Under the pieces are notes generated by a model. The model searched no databases and was not told where the DNA came from. It saw only the letters and a program-made list of their open reading frames with translations. Position numbers and translations under genes: made by a program. This document shows, one piece after another, positions 7,458-16,863 of a DNA stretch of 64,000 nucleotides (position 1 is its first letter; the number at the start of each line of letters is the position of its first letter). Origin of the DNA: Roseibium hamelinense (GTDB lineage Bacteria > Pseudomonadota > Alphaproteobacteria > Rhizobiales > Stappiaceae); NCBI RefSeq assembly GCF_007830545.1, contig NZ_VLLF01000012.1, positions 1 through 64,000 on the forward strand, read 5' to 3'.

Positions 7458-9041
7458 TTATTCAGATAAGTGGCAGGCCGGGTCTGTGGGCTTGAGTTCG
7501 GCAACACCCCAATATGTCGTGCGCCAGCCGTCCGTCTTCCAAAGATGGGGCCAGTTCCCTTGCAGATACCGTGCGGAAATCGGCGCCCCTTGCAAACCGG
7601 CTTGTGCCTTGACCGCCTCAAACTGCTCGGCCGCCGGCAACGCCGGTTCCGCATCACCCTCCTCCCAGATGTAGAAGCAGCTGTCACGCGGCGGTGTACG
7701 CGCCGGAATGGCTGGTGTCACCACCCGGGCACCGGGCAACAGGACCCTCACATTGCCACCCGTATAGCCATTATCGGTCAGAAGCGTAGCCTGCCCTGCG
7801 CCCACATCCAAAAGCGGGGTCCGAAGGTCTTCATAAGGCTTCATGTGTCGGCATTTTCCGCCGCACCAGAACCGATCGGGCGCGAGCAAACCCGGAACTC
7901 GGGCCACAAAGACGACCACAACTAGACTGGCAGCGACTGCGCCCAAGATCCGCCATTGGCGCCCCCACCGATAGCGGTCAAGATCCGCAAACAGGTAGAT
8001 CGGCAAGAGCAGCATCAAGGGGTGCATGTGCCGTTCCTTGACATAGGTGGCACCCGTGACCGCGATCAAAACAGCGGTCAGCAAAATCATCGCCAGAACC
8101 GTGCGGCCACACAGGCGCGCGGCCGGGGGAACTCCGGGGCTCACAGGGGTATTACGTCCTGCGAACCGCTGCCAGAAGATCAAAAGCACCAAGGGCACAA
8201 GCGGGACCGAGAATCCCAGCAAGCCGAACAACAGCCGGCCCAGCCCCTCGCCTGCCCGTGCAAGGTGGGAGGTTTGCGCAGTCACGCCCATGGTCTGGGA
8301 CACAGAGGGCAGAAGCTTCAAGCCCTCGCTGAAGATCCAGTAGGCATAGGGGCTGTAGACGAAGAGGGCCGCGATCGGAACAAGCGCCAAACCGGCAAGC
8401 CGAAGCCGTGAGCGCCAATGCGCATCACTGAGCGCTGCCAGCAGCAACGCCACAACAAAAATCGGATAGGAATGCTTGCCAAGCAATCCTGTTCCGACAG
8501 CAACGCCGAACAGGACATAGAAGCCGAGCTGGCCGGTCTCCAACGCCTTTATGAAGAAAAACGCGCTTGCGGCACAGGCGACTGTCAACACAACGGTGTG
8601 CGTCACTCCCTCATGCAGGTTCCAGCCGAACTGATAAAAAAGCGAATAGCAAAACGCGCAGAGCGCAGCCAGACGCGGGTCCGGCAAAGCCTTGCGCGCA
8701 ATCAGAAACAGAAACAGCGCCGCCACTGAAATCAAGCCATACTTAACAGAGAGCGCCGCCCAGATTGTTGGCCCGAAAATCTGCTGGGCGGACCATAACA
8801 ACCACTCGTAAAGAGGTGGCTGGCGCAGCATGTAGCCTGCTTCGAGTGTTTGGACGAGCACGTTTTCAAACATGTCATCCGTTCCCAGCACCGGAGAGTT
8901 CAATGCCCTCAGGAGCAAATGCATCAGCCCCCAGCCCGCGGCAATGGCCCAAACACCGAAGGGCGTGGCATAAAAAGGAACAGGTGCAGGGTCGGCGGAG
9001 GAGTGATTTGATGTCATGTTGCGCATCTTGGTTTCGGCCAT
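7458..9041 (-). CDS. Glycosyltransferase family 39 membrane protein (ArnT/PMT-like)
   Basis: 527 residues with about 10-12 hydrophobic segments over the first 390 residues and a soluble C-terminal part. The first periplasmic loop has 'LGTDDMFENVLVQTLEAGYM' and 'RQPPLYEWLL', the acidic-pair and 'qPPLY' pattern of the dolichyl-phosphate-mannose mannosyltransferase-like (PMT_2) family. These enzymes move a sugar from a polyprenyl-phosphate donor onto lipid A, protein or another lipid at the periplasmic face. Donor and acceptor are unknown. Operon with the downstream GNAT gene. Confidence 0.87.
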   Translation of the reverse strand: MAETKMRNMTSNHSSADPAPVPFYATPFGVWAIAAGWGLMHLLLRALNSPVLGTDDMFENVLVQTLEAGYMLRQPPLYEWLLWSAQQIFGPTIWAALSVKYGLISVAALFLFLIARKALPDPRLAALCAFCYSLFYQFGWNLHEGVTHTVVLTVACAASAFFFIKALETGQLGFYVLFGVAVGTGLLGKHSYPIFVVALLLAALSDAHWRSRLRLAGLALVPIAALFVYSPYAYWIFSEGLKLLPSVSQTMGVTAQTSHLARAGEGLGRLLFGLLGFSVPLVPLVLLIFWQRFAGRNTPVSPGVPPAARLCGRTVLAMILLTAVLIAVTGATYVKERHMHPLMLLLPIYLFADLDRYRWGRQWRILGAVAASLVVVVFVARVPGLLAPDRFWCGGKCRHMKPYEDLRTPLLDVGAGQATLLTDNGYTGGNVRVLLPGARVVTPAIPARTPPRDSCFYIWEEGDAEPALPAAEQFEAVKAQAGLQGAPISARYLQGNWPHLWKTDGWRTTYWGVAELKPTDPACHLSE

Positions 9042-9305
9042 AGCCGTTTAACCCACCCGGCGGGCATTGCCTAGCGCAGGGTAGAGATCAAAAACCACAA
9101 CCAATACACAACTTTTAATTCCCCCATCTTCTTTTTGGTTACTTTTTACAATGATTGAATAAATACCAATTCTTTCAGGGTATACCTTGGTATTTTTTCG
9201 ATTAAGTGATCCATATTTACAACTTGGATTAGACGTTTGTTAAGAGAGCAGGCCAATTACTCGTTGAACAGGATCACTGTTCTTTTCAAAGGGAACCAAT
9301 TGGCG

Positions 9306-10574
9306 ATGAAGAGCTCGAATGGGGTCAACAACACGTGTGTTTCTGAGCTTGAAAGTTCTTTCATACGTCGCAGTCCGTCGCGCGGAGTTTCCGGACAAAT
9401 CCAAAATCTGGTTCATGCAATGAGACGCCATCTCGATATGGAAGTCGGATTCTTGAGCGAATTCGCCGGCGGACAGCGCAAATTCCTAAACGTGGATTGC
9501 GAACCCGGCAAAGGTCCGCAGCCCGGCGCCGCTGATCTACTTGAGGAAACTTACTGCCACAAAATTGCAACCGGGAAACTGGCAGGCATCATCCCCGATA
9601 CATCCGCGGAACCGCAAACGGCCTGCATGCCGGTGACAAAAACGCTCGGCATCGGTTGTTACCTCGGGGTGCCGATTGTGCTGCCCGGCGGTCACGTATT
9701 CGGTACGCTGTGTTGTTATAGCGGGAACCCGAACACTTCGTTGAACGATCGTGATCTGAGCACCTTGACGGCATTTGCGGAGATCGCCACCCAGCTCATC
9801 GAAATGAGCAGTTTCAAGGAGCGTTCGAAAACGGAAATGCTATTCAGGATCAGGGACGTACTGGAAAATGACCTGATGGCCATGCATTTGCAACCGATCA
9901 TGGACCTTGGATCTGACACAGTCAGCAGCTTTGAAGCTCTGGCCCGGTTTGAAACCGCCCCCCAACAAGGACCAGACAAATGGTTCGAGGATGCTCAGGA
10001 GGTTGGTGCCGACGAGGAATTGCAGCTCCACGCGATCAAAAAAGCGTTGGAAGCCCTACCGGCCCTACCTCAAGAGGTCACCCTGTCGATCAACGCCTCT
10101 CCTTCCGTAGTCCTGTCACCGCGTTTTGCCCGACTGTTCACAAGCGCGCCCCTTGACCGGGTCATGCTTGAATTGACCGAGCACGCAGCAATCGAGAATT
10201 ACCGGCATTTGCACGACGCTCTCTCGTCTTTGCGCAGTGCCGGGCTCAAGGTTGCCGTCGACGATGCCGGAGCCGGATATTCCACCTTCCAGCACATCCT
10301 CAACCTGCAGGCCGATGTCATCAAGCTTGACCGCTCGCTTGTTACCGAAATTGACCGCAATCTCGCGCGCCAGGCGTTGGCCTCAAGCTTGATCTTCTTC
10401 TCGCGCCAAACCGGGAGCAGGTTGATTGCCGAAGGCGTCGAAACAAAACAGGAGCTGGAAACCCTGCGTCATCTGGGGGTCGAAATGGCTCAAGGCTATT
10501 TGATGGGGCGGCCGGCGCCGCTGCAAAACGCACTTGAGAGTCACACAGGCTCTCCTTTGGCGAACGCGTGCTGA
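9306..10574 (+). CDS. GAF-EAL protein, predicted c-di-GMP phosphodiesterase
   Basis: 422 residues from ATG 9306 (in-frame TTG at 9237 would add 23). A GAF domain covers about 25-175 ('DMEVGFLSEF', 'YLGVPIVLPGGHVFGTLCCY'). An EAL domain covers about 190-410, with 'SFEALARF' for EAL, 'VTLSINASPSVV', 'VMLELTEH', 'LKVAVDDAGAGYSTFQHI', 'VIKLDRSLV' and 'LIAEGVET'. All main catalytic and metal residues are present; only the Phe of DDFG is Ala. It should degrade c-di-GMP in response to a small-molecule or redox signal bound by GAF. No GGDEF or membrane segment. Single gene with a terminator. Confidence 0.93.
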   Translation: MKSSNGVNNTCVSELESSFIRRSPSRGVSGQIQNLVHAMRRHLDMEVGFLSEFAGGQRKFLNVDCEPGKGPQPGAADLLEETYCHKIATGKLAGIIPDTSAEPQTACMPVTKTLGIGCYLGVPIVLPGGHVFGTLCCYSGNPNTSLNDRDLSTLTAFAEIATQLIEMSSFKERSKTEMLFRIRDVLENDLMAMHLQPIMDLGSDTVSSFEALARFETAPQQGPDKWFEDAQEVGADEELQLHAIKKALEALPALPQEVTLSINASPSVVLSPRFARLFTSAPLDRVMLELTEHAAIENYRHLHDALSSLRSAGLKVAVDDAGAGYSTFQHILNLQADVIKLDRSLVTEIDRNLARQALASSLIFFSRQTGSRLIAEGVETKQELETLRHLGVEMAQGYLMGRPAPLQNALESHTGSPLANAC

Positions 10575-10593
10575 CCCGCCATCTCTGCTTGCA

Positions 10594-10623
10594 AAAAACC
10601 CGCGCACCAGGCGCGGGTTTTCT
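10594..10623. terminator. Bidirectional rho-independent terminator
   Basis: ACCCGCGC (10598-10605) pairs with GCGCGGGT (10611-10618) around a five-base loop, flanked by A-run and T-run on the two sides. It separates the convergent EAL gene and gatB and can serve both. Confidence 0.9.
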
Positions 10624-10646
10624 TTACAAGACGGGAACCGTCACGC

Positions 10647-12128
10647 TCACTCCAGCCCGATCTTCTGCTTCAAGAGATCGTTGACCGCCTGCGGGTTGGC
10701 TTTACCCTGCGACTGTTTCATCACCTGGCCGACAAACCAGCCGAGAAGCCCTGGTTTGTTCTTCGCCTGCTCGACCTTGTCCGGGTTGGCGGCGATGATG
10801 TCGTCGACAATGGCCTCGATCGCGCCCAGATCCGTGACCTGTTTCATGCCGCGGTCTTCGACGATCTGCGCCGGATCCCCGCCCTCGGTCCAGACGATTT
10901 CGAACAGATCCTTGGCGATCTTGCCGGAGATCACGCCGTCCTTGATCAAGTCGACAATCGCACCGAGCTGCGCGGCTGACACCGGGCTTGTCGCCAGGTC
11001 CTTGCCTTCCTTGTTCAGCCGTCCGAAGAGCTCGTTGATCACCCAGTTGGCGGCCAGTTTGGCATCGCGGCCCTTGGCAACTTGCTCGAAGAAGTCGGCC
11101 GACTCCCGTTCGACAACCAGAATATCCGCGTCATAATCGGTCAGGCCATAGTCTTTTATGAACCGGGCTTTTTTATCGTCTGGCAGTTCCGGAAGATGCG
11201 CAGCCAGCTCATCGACGTAAGCTTGGCTGAATTCCAGTGGCAGCAGGTCCGGATCCGGGAAGTAGCGGTAGTCATGGGCTTCTTCCTTGGAGCGCATGGA
11301 CCGGGTCTCGCCCTTCACCGCGTCAAAAAGCCGTGTCTCCTGATCGATGGTACCGCCATCTTCCAGAATGCCGACCTGACGCCGGGCTTCATACTCGATG
11401 GCCTGGCCGACAAAGCGGATGGAGTTGACGTTCTTGATCTCGCAGCGCGTGCCGAAGCCTTCGCCCGGACGGCGCACGGACACGTTCACGTCCGCCCGCA
11501 TGGAGCCCTGGTCCATGTTGCCATCACACGTGCCGAGATACCGCAGGATCGTGCGCAGCTTCGTGAGGTAGGCTTTCGCTTCGTCAGCTGAACGGAGATC
11601 GGGCTTGGACACGATTTCCATCAGCGCGACGCCGGACCGGTTGAGATCAACGAAGGACATGGTCGGATGTTGGTCGTGCAAGGACTTCCCGGCATCCTGC
11701 TCCAGGTGCAGGCGCTCGACACCGACCTCGACCTTTTCGTCCGGCATTTCCAGAAGGATGGTGCCTTCGCCGACAATCGGCTGCTTGAACTGGGAGATCT
11801 GATAGCCCTGCGGCAGATCCGGGTAGAAGTAGTTCTTGCGGTCGAACACGCTCTTCAGGTTGATCTCGGCCTTGAGGCCCAGACCGGTGCGGATCGCCTG
11901 GCGCACGCATTCCTCATTGATCACCGGCAGCATGCCGGGCATGGCAGCATCCACGAGGCTCACATTGTCATTCGGGTCCTTGCCGAACTCGGTCGACGCG
12001 CCGGAAAACAGTTTCGCCTCGGAGGTCACCTGGGCATGGACTTCCATGCCGATCACGATTTCCCAGTCGCCGGTCGCGCCCTTGATGAATTTCTTCGGGT
12101 CGGGAGTGCGTGCGTCGACAATCGTCAT
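10647..12128 (-). CDS. gatB: Aspartyl/glutamyl-tRNA amidotransferase subunit B
   Basis: 493 residues. GatB of the GatCAB complex activates Glu-tRNA(Gln)/Asp-tRNA(Asn) with ATP for amidation. Visible are the N-terminal '[14 protein letters not shown]' and '[10 protein letters not shown]', '[17 protein letters not shown]', the '[20 protein letters not shown]' signature, and the YqeY-like C-terminal domain ending '[16 protein letters not shown]'. Start at 12128 ([10 protein letters not shown]); the frame is open 48 codons further but that part has no family counterpart. gatC-gatA lie about 10 kb away on the same strand. Housekeeping, cytoplasmic. Confidence 0.97.
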   Translation of the reverse strand: MTIVDARTPDPKKFIKGATGDWEIVIGMEVHAQVTSEAKLFSGASTEFGKDPNDNVSLVDAAMPGMLPVINEECVRQAIRTGLGLKAEINLKSVFDRKNYFYPDLPQGYQISQFKQPIVGEGTILLEMPDEKVEVGVERLHLEQDAGKSLHDQHPTMSFVDLNRSGVALMEIVSKPDLRSADEAKAYLTKLRTILRYLGTCDGNMDQGSMRADVNVSVRRPGEGFGTRCEIKNVNSIRFVGQAIEYEARRQVGILEDGGTIDQETRLFDAVKGETRSMRSKEEAHDYRYFPDPDLLPLEFSQAYVDELAAHLPELPDDKKARFIKDYGLTDYDADILVVERESADFFEQVAKGRDAKLAANWVINELFGRLNKEGKDLATSPVSAAQLGAIVDLIKDGVISGKIAKDLFEIVWTEGGDPAQIVEDRGMKQVTDLGAIEAIVDDIIAANPDKVEQAKNKPGLLGWFVGQVMKQSQGKANPQAVNDLLKQKIGLE

Positions 12129-12305
12129 GCGTCTTAAATCCTGTTTTTGTTCTTTATGGCCGGGCGCGCCGTGGAGGATCGGGGCCAGCCATCTAAAATC
12201 GCCGGCTTGATGCCTAGTCGGGAATTGCCGAGGCTGCAAGAGGGTCTCGCTTAGAAGCGCCAATTTGCGCACAAAAGCGGCAGATTTTCGGCCCCGGAGC
12301 CCTGG

Positions 12306-12584
12306 TCAGTCCGGCGGGTTTTGCGCCATCCCTGTGCGCATGATGTAGCCGATCAGGACAGCAACCGCCTGATAAAGTTCAATCGGAATTTCCTCGTCGA
12401 GTTCGATCTGCGACAAGGCCTCGGCCATCATAGGGTTTTGCTCGATCGGAACCCCGGCCTCGCGGGCCAGCTCTTCAATGCGCTCTGCAACCGACCCGGT
12501 GCCTGTGGCACTCACATAAGGTGCTGTGCCCTCGCCTTCGTATTTCAGCGCGACCGCAAGCTTTTTTCCGTCATTTTTGTTCAT
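12306..12584 (-). CDS. Stand-alone FlhB C-terminal-like protein (export switch)
   Basis: 92 residues corresponding to the cytoplasmic domain of FlhB/YscU: 'KLAVALKYEGEGTAPYVSATGTG', 'VAERIEELAREAGVPIEQNP', 'IELDEEIPIELYQAVAVLIGYI'. The membrane half of FlhB is absent. The autocleavage site NPTH is not present as such; the NP of 'EQNPMMAEAL' lies after the helix, where FlhB continues 'P....L..AL'. Its ATG overlaps the stop of the upstream FliK-like gene (ATGA), implying one operon. B. subtilis YlqH is a comparable small FlhB-C homologue paired with YlqG. It probably acts in substrate-specificity switching of a flagellar-type export apparatus. Confidence 0.85.
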   Translation of the reverse strand: MNKNDGKKLAVALKYEGEGTAPYVSATGTGSVAERIEELAREAGVPIEQNPMMAEALSQIELDEEIPIELYQAVAVLIGYIMRTGMAQNPPD

Positions 12585-15151
12585 GATCTGCGATCCAGAT
12601 AGGCACCGGACGGTGTTTCCGGGCGTTTCGGCAATCCGTGAAGAAATCTCAGTTCCTGCAAATTGAGACCGGCGTCTGCAAAGGTTGCCTCCAAGGTTTC
12701 ATGCCCGGCGCGCAGCATATCCAAAGTATCGCGGCGTTCGACCCAGACGCTGACGAATGTACCGCCGCCGCGCAGGCTGACAGCGGCCTCAAGCGGACCC
12801 GTCGCTGTCAGGTCGAGGGCAAACCGCAAACGCCACGAGCTGTCATCGTCTTCGCCGGTTTGATTGCCCTCCCGGTCCCTGCCGATCTGCATCTGGACGA
12901 TCGCTGTCTCCTGACCAACAGTCATGGGGAGCTCGAGCACAACATCCATCGGCTTTCCCTGCGCGGCCTGAGGATCGTCACCGCCCAGGCCGCGGCTGAC
13001 CATCTGCGTCAACCGGATACGGGACAGCGCATTGTCCGTTTCTTGCAGCAACCGGTTCATCGCATCTGCATCATCCGCGCCCGCAACAGACGCCGCTGCC
13101 GCAGGACGCTGACCCCGCGGCGCGCCGGCGAGGCTCGGCACCGGCGGTTGTGTAAAGGGTTTGGCAGCTTTGCTGCCTGCCCCCAAATCCTGCAGGATCC
13201 CGCGCAAAGTTATCAAAAGCGACTTCAGATCCGCCGGTTGCCCCTGCTGCGGCAACGGCGCTTTGGCGCCCGAAAACAACGCGCCTTCGCGGAAAATACC
13301 AGAAGCCTTCACCGCATTGTGGACGGACTGTGCCGTCACCTGCCCGCCTGCGCTGTTCAAGCGCAGTCCGAGGATTTGCTGCATCACCTTGTCGACAGTG
13401 TCAGGAAGCTTGCTGCCGGAGGCCGCTTGAGCCGACTTCATGGCTGTAATTTGCGCAAACAACCCGGCAAGGCTTGACTGTTGCTCCTGAAGTTTCGGCA
13501 AAACAGTCTTTGCTGCAGAAGCAAGCGCCGCAGAGACCGGCTGCGGGCCGCTGCCGGCCGCCGACGCCTGACCAGCCGGAGCTGTGAGCGACACCGGTGT
13601 TCCTTTTATCGGGTAACCGGCCTGCAGGGGTTGTGGGCTCTGCACAGTTAGCGGCTGGACGGATTGTGGCTGGACAGTCACGTTTGCGGAAATCTGTGGC
13701 AATGGGGTTCCCGCAGATCCTGCGGGCGCCGCCCCGCTTGCAGGCAACTGTGCACTCCATTGGGTCCCGGTTGCCGTACCACCCCCGGCCAAACCGCCCG
13801 CAATACCGGCGCCGCCTTGCTGGGCCACAGCCTGTGGAACGGCTGCCGACCCCGACAAGACCAACGGAGGTTGAGGCCGGACGGCTTGGCCGGGTTGGAG
13901 AGAAGCATTGCTGATCACCTGTCCCGCACCGGGCGGAGGTGCTGAACCCGGAACAGTTTGCGCCCCGCCGACTGACAGCGATGGCGCTTGACCGGCCGGG
14001 ACCGGGCCGGGACCCGTCTGGGAAATGACGCCCTGACCTGCAGTCTGTCCACCCGGCTGAATGGCTTGTCCTGACGCTGCGGATGGCAGCGGAGCTGTTC
14101 CAACACCGACCTGCACAGAAGGTGCACCTTGCGGCGCGGGTGCGGCCGAACGCACCACTTGCTGCGGTCCGCTGTTCTGCGAAATTATGCCCTGGAGCGA
14201 TGTGGTCGGCGTACCGCTTGAAAGCACGCCAGAAATCTGCGCCGCTGCCAGGTTTGGGGCAGCGTTTTGCGGGATCGCGGCCGGACTTGCCGGGCTTTGC
14301 GATCCAGGAAGCTGCGGCGCGGGTCCCTGAGAGACTTGAAGATTCGCCCCGGACTGTGGCACTTGCGCCAGGGTCGCGCCGGAGCCGATCTGAACCGGCG
14401 CTGTCGGAGGAGCAGAACCAGCCCCCTGGCTCACGGCTGGCCCGGATTGCCCCTGACCTGTCGGCAGCTGGCTTGATGGCGTTTGCCCGGCTTGTGGTTG
14501 CACGGCCTGGGGCTGACCGGTCTGAAGCGGAGCACCCTGCGACGGATTGGACGCGCTTTGAACGTTCAGGAGCTGTGCAGTCACGGGCGCGGATGTTGCG
14601 GGTTGTCCGGTTGGCAATCCGGTAGGCGGCACTTGCACCGTGGGAGACGGCGCGCTCCCGATTGCGCCTGCACCGCCTGCCGCAGGTCCTGCGACAACGT
14701 TTTGCGGCACAGACTGTGATTGCGTGTTCAGCACAGCCGCCAGCGATGGACGGGCTGCAGCCGCCGGGGGCGCCGGTGGAGCGGGTGTGGCGGGGGAGGC
14801 TTGCGGAGTTGTCTGCGGTGTCTGCGCTGCCGGCGGCTGGCTGCCCGGCTGCGCCGGTTGGATTGCCGGCTGCGCTGCTGGTTGCGGCTGGACACCCGGC
14901 TTTTGCGGAATGATCTGGATTTGTGGACGGGCGGCATCGCCATCCACCTTGATCGTGACTTCCGTGCCGGGGGGAAGCGGCGCGCTGGCACGCACTTCAA
15001 TGGATGATTTGCCGACGGAAAGGCGCAACGTGTTGTCGGGCCCTGCGCTTTCAACGCGCGCCTGCACTTGCGTTCCAGGTTCAAGACCGGCGGAACGGAC
15101 AGCGCTTTCTGCGGGAAGCGTTGCCGGAATTCCCTGAACGGCACCGACCAT
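12581..15151 (-). CDS. Flagellar hook-length control FliK-like protein
   Basis: 856 residues. Residues 1-85 form a small beta-rich region ('VQARVESAGPDNTLRLSVG'); about 85-560 is a very long low-complexity stretch of Pro, Gln, Ala, Gly and Ser; the C-terminus (about 720-845) is the Flg_hook domain: 'VVLELPMTVGQETAIVQMQI', 'WRLRFALDL', 'VSVWVERRDTLDMLRAGHETL'. FliK works as a secreted molecular ruler whose C-domain contacts FlhB-C to switch export from rod/hook to filament. It is coupled directly to a free FlhB-C domain, with no other flagellar gene in the window. Possibly a FliK paralogue. Confidence 0.82.
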   Translation of the reverse strand: MVGAVQGIPATLPAESAVRSAGLEPGTQVQARVESAGPDNTLRLSVGKSSIEVRASAPLPPGTEVTIKVDGDAARPQIQIIPQKPGVQPQPAAQPAIQPAQPGSQPPAAQTPQTTPQASPATPAPPAPPAAAARPSLAAVLNTQSQSVPQNVVAGPAAGGAGAIGSAPSPTVQVPPTGLPTGQPATSAPVTAQLLNVQSASNPSQGAPLQTGQPQAVQPQAGQTPSSQLPTGQGQSGPAVSQGAGSAPPTAPVQIGSGATLAQVPQSGANLQVSQGPAPQLPGSQSPASPAAIPQNAAPNLAAAQISGVLSSGTPTTSLQGIISQNSGPQQVVRSAAPAPQGAPSVQVGVGTAPLPSAASGQAIQPGGQTAGQGVISQTGPGPVPAGQAPSLSVGGAQTVPGSAPPPGAGQVISNASLQPGQAVRPQPPLVLSGSAAVPQAVAQQGGAGIAGGLAGGGTATGTQWSAQLPASGAAPAGSAGTPLPQISANVTVQPQSVQPLTVQSPQPLQAGYPIKGTPVSLTAPAGQASAAGSGPQPVSAALASAAKTVLPKLQEQQSSLAGLFAQITAMKSAQAASGSKLPDTVDKVMQQILGLRLNSAGGQVTAQSVHNAVKASGIFREGALFSGAKAPLPQQGQPADLKSLLITLRGILQDLGAGSKAAKPFTQPPVPSLAGAPRGQRPAAAASVAGADDADAMNRLLQETDNALSRIRLTQMVSRGLGGDDPQAAQGKPMDVVLELPMTVGQETAIVQMQIGRDREGNQTGEDDDSSWRLRFALDLTATGPLEAAVSLRGGGTFVSVWVERRDTLDMLRAGHETLEATFADAGLNLQELRFLHGLPKRPETPSGAYLDRRS

Positions 15152-15337
15152 GTCAGCTCTCCTTCACGCGGACATTAGAGCCCGGCATCGGAAAATCAGG
15201 TTAATCGGAAAGGAAAAATTGTGCCAGTGCCGCCCACAATCGTGCCGAATTGATCGGTATCAAAGCACCGGGTCACCGGCTCCGTCACATTCCCGAACGA
15301 GAGGGGCCCCGCGGTCAAGCAGTCAAGGAGAGCGCGC

Positions 15338-15595
15338 ATGCGCTGGATGGATAGAATGAACGAACGGGCAGACCTAATGGGCCGTATGCTCGAGACGATC
15401 GGCGCCATGCAGTCCCTGCCGGAGGGACAGCGCCTCGATCAGGAGTTAAGGGAGGCCTCAAGCCGTTGCATGCATTGCAAAAATGCCGAAGGCTGCAAGG
15501 ACTGGCTGTCTGAAAACGCGGCTGGTGCTTCCAAGCCGTTTCAGAACTGTCCCAATGCAGCGCTGTTCAGCTCCTGGCTCAAACCCGGCTCCTAG
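15338..15595 (+). CDS. DUF6455 family protein
   Basis: 85 residues. The N-terminus 'MDRMNERADLMGRMLETIGAM' and a Cys-rich second half 'SSRCMHCKNAEGCKDWL' and 'FQNCPNAALFSSW' match DUF6455, a small alphaproteobacterial family. The four Cys (CxxC...C...C) suggest metal or Fe-S binding. An AAGGAGA site precedes the ATG. Convergent with the following membrane-protein gene, stop codons overlapping by four bases. Function unknown. Confidence 0.82.
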   Translation: MRWMDRMNERADLMGRMLETIGAMQSLPEGQRLDQELREASSRCMHCKNAEGCKDWLSENAAGASKPFQNCPNAALFSSWLKPGS

Positions 15596-15900
15596 CGGGG
15601 CCGTTCGCCGCGCATCCGCCGGACACGGTAAGCCAGTGCGGCCGCAACAGCCCCTGCCACAAACCGGAACGGGAACATGGCCAGCGCGCCGGCATCTTGA
15701 TCGATTGGATGCGGCAGGCCCGTGAAACTCCAGGCGGTTTCGGCGATCAGCGACAGCGCGGCAGCTGCAAAACCGGCAATCCAGATCTTCGAGACCTGGT
15801 TGGCGTGCCAGCCAAGATATACACCAATCATCAGGGCGATTGGATTGAACAGCCCGGACACCCCGAACAGATCAATCCATGTTTCGGACATAGTCATCAT
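15592..15900 (-). CDS. Small membrane protein of unknown function
   Basis: 102 residues (start uncertain: ATGs at 15900, 15897 and 15891). Three hydrophobic segments: 'LFNPIALMIGVYLGWHA', 'IWIAGFAAAALSLIAETAW', and 'MFPFRFVAGAVAAALAY', followed by an arginine-rich tail. Positive-inside charge puts the C-terminus in the cytoplasm. No family recognised. Its open frame extends to 16200 but overlaps another gene and has no start signal. Confidence 0.6.
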   Translation of the reverse strand: MMTMSETWIDLFGVSGLFNPIALMIGVYLGWHANQVSKIWIAGFAAAALSLIAETAWSFTGLPHPIDQDAGALAMFPFRFVAGAVAAALAYRVRRMRGERPR

Positions 15901-16078
15901 GGCGGGGTGTTTAGCTGCAATCGCGATTGAATGCGAGCGGGAAATCATCTGCCCGCCATGCGACAAATCGATTGTCGGGGACGAACTGCGGTCCGGCAGG
16001 AGAACCAGCTTCTTGATCGGCTTCGCAGCTGTTACAGTCCACCTACCAGCCGCCGAAGCCGCCTTTTGGGAACAGCTC

Positions 16079-16333
16079 ATGACCACCCTGCCCGGTCCAA
16101 AACGGTCTTTGCTGACGATCAGCGACCTGGCGCTTATGGGCCAGCGGCTCGCAATCAATTGCCGCAGTTGCGGACGGTTCCGGTACCTCAAGGCCGACAA
16201 ATTCGCGCCTGACCAAAAACTCAGCGAGCTTCAAAAAGAGCTGAGATGCTCCCGCTGCCGCTCCGATGATGTCGAGGCGCTCGCCGTCGCGCGCGATTTG
16301 GAAAGCGGTTATTGGCCGGCCGAGCGCAGCTGA
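16079..16333 (+). CDS. Small zinc-ribbon-like protein
   Basis: 84 residues from ATG 16079. Two CxxC knuckles ('NCRSCGRFRYL' near residue 28 and 'LRCSRCRSDDVEAL' near 57), about 27 residues apart, form a probable zinc ribbon; an acidic/aromatic tail follows. Alphaproteobacteria carry many such proteins with 'LTIGDLA..G..L...C..CG'. Probably nucleic-acid or protein binding; function unknown. The frame is open upstream to 15722, but that part is antisense to the membrane protein. Confidence 0.65.
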   Translation: MTTLPGPKRSLLTISDLALMGQRLAINCRSCGRFRYLKADKFAPDQKLSELQKELRCSRCRSDDVEALAVARDLESGYWPAERS

Positions 16334-16533
16334 CAGCTTGCCAAGCGCCTTGAATTCGGCGGGGTGAGGTGCTATCTGCGGACTGTCTTTGATCGGAGTT
16401 TTTATGCGCGGACAACAAGAGTCCCGGTAACACCCGGTTTCATCTGAAAGCCGGGTCAAAAGCAATAGCCACCGCTGCATGCGAACGCTGCAGTGCGCGA
16501 ATGTTTGCATCTGAACTTCAAAGATCACTACCA

Positions 16534-16791
16534 ATGGACATATCCAAACCGGAACAGCGGGTGCTTCACCTGCTGGCTCAGGGCGGCTGCATCCTGGTCG
16601 AAAAAGACGAAAGCGGCAAAATATCGAAAAACAGCACGGTCACGCGGGACGGCTGGTACTGGTCGGGCTGCGACCTCAGACTTTTCAGAAAACTGAAACG
16701 GCGGGGCTATATCGCCTCGCGCGGAGGCGGCCCGTATCGCATCACCGAATTGGGACTGCGCCGTGTCCGTTCCCAGCTGGACAACAGATAG
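16534..16791 (+). CDS. YjhX-family (UPF0386) protein
   Basis: 85 residues aligning along its whole length with E. coli YjhX: 'EQRVLHLLAQGGCI' at the start, 'TRDGWYWSGCDLRLFRKLKRRGYI' in the middle, 'GPYRITELGLRRVRSQLDNR' at the end. The winged-helix-like arrangement suggests DNA binding. YjhX has been described as the toxin of a type II pair with YjhQ (GNAT), but no partner gene is adjacent here. ATG 16534 is chosen because the family begins with 'M(D/N)(I/L)S..EQR'; an in-frame ATG exists at 16501. Confidence 0.88.
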   Translation: MDISKPEQRVLHLLAQGGCILVEKDESGKISKNSTVTRDGWYWSGCDLRLFRKLKRRGYIASRGGGPYRITELGLRRVRSQLDNR

Positions 16792-16829
16792 AGAGCAGCA
16801 ACGTGCACTCACCGTGACCGATGCGCAGG

Positions 16830-16860
16830 AAGGGCCGGCCGCAAGTTCCGGCCCTTTTTA
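16830..16860 (+). terminator. Rho-independent terminator
   Basis: AAGGGCCGG pairs with CCGGCCCTT around a nine-base loop, then TTTTA. It ends the yjhX-like transcript; on the opposite strand it is just past the stop of the NTF2-like gene and could serve that too. Confidence 0.85.
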
Positions 16861-16863
16861 GCC

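Noticed and set aside
9041-9305. TTG start of the GAF-EAL gene at 9237
   Set aside because: No ribosome site precedes it; the ATG at 9306 is preferred, though the choice is not certain.
12129-12272. Upstream extension of gatB by 48 codons
   Set aside because: GatB proteins begin close to the '[14 protein letters not shown]' segment; the extension has no counterpart.
13401-14913. Many overlapping open frames within the FliK-like gene
   Set aside because: They are produced by the repetitive Pro/Gln/Ala/Gly codons of the linker in other frames.
12581-15151. Tandem-repeat or CRISPR-like array in the repetitive stretch
   Set aside because: The repetition is protein low complexity without fixed repeat and spacer lengths.
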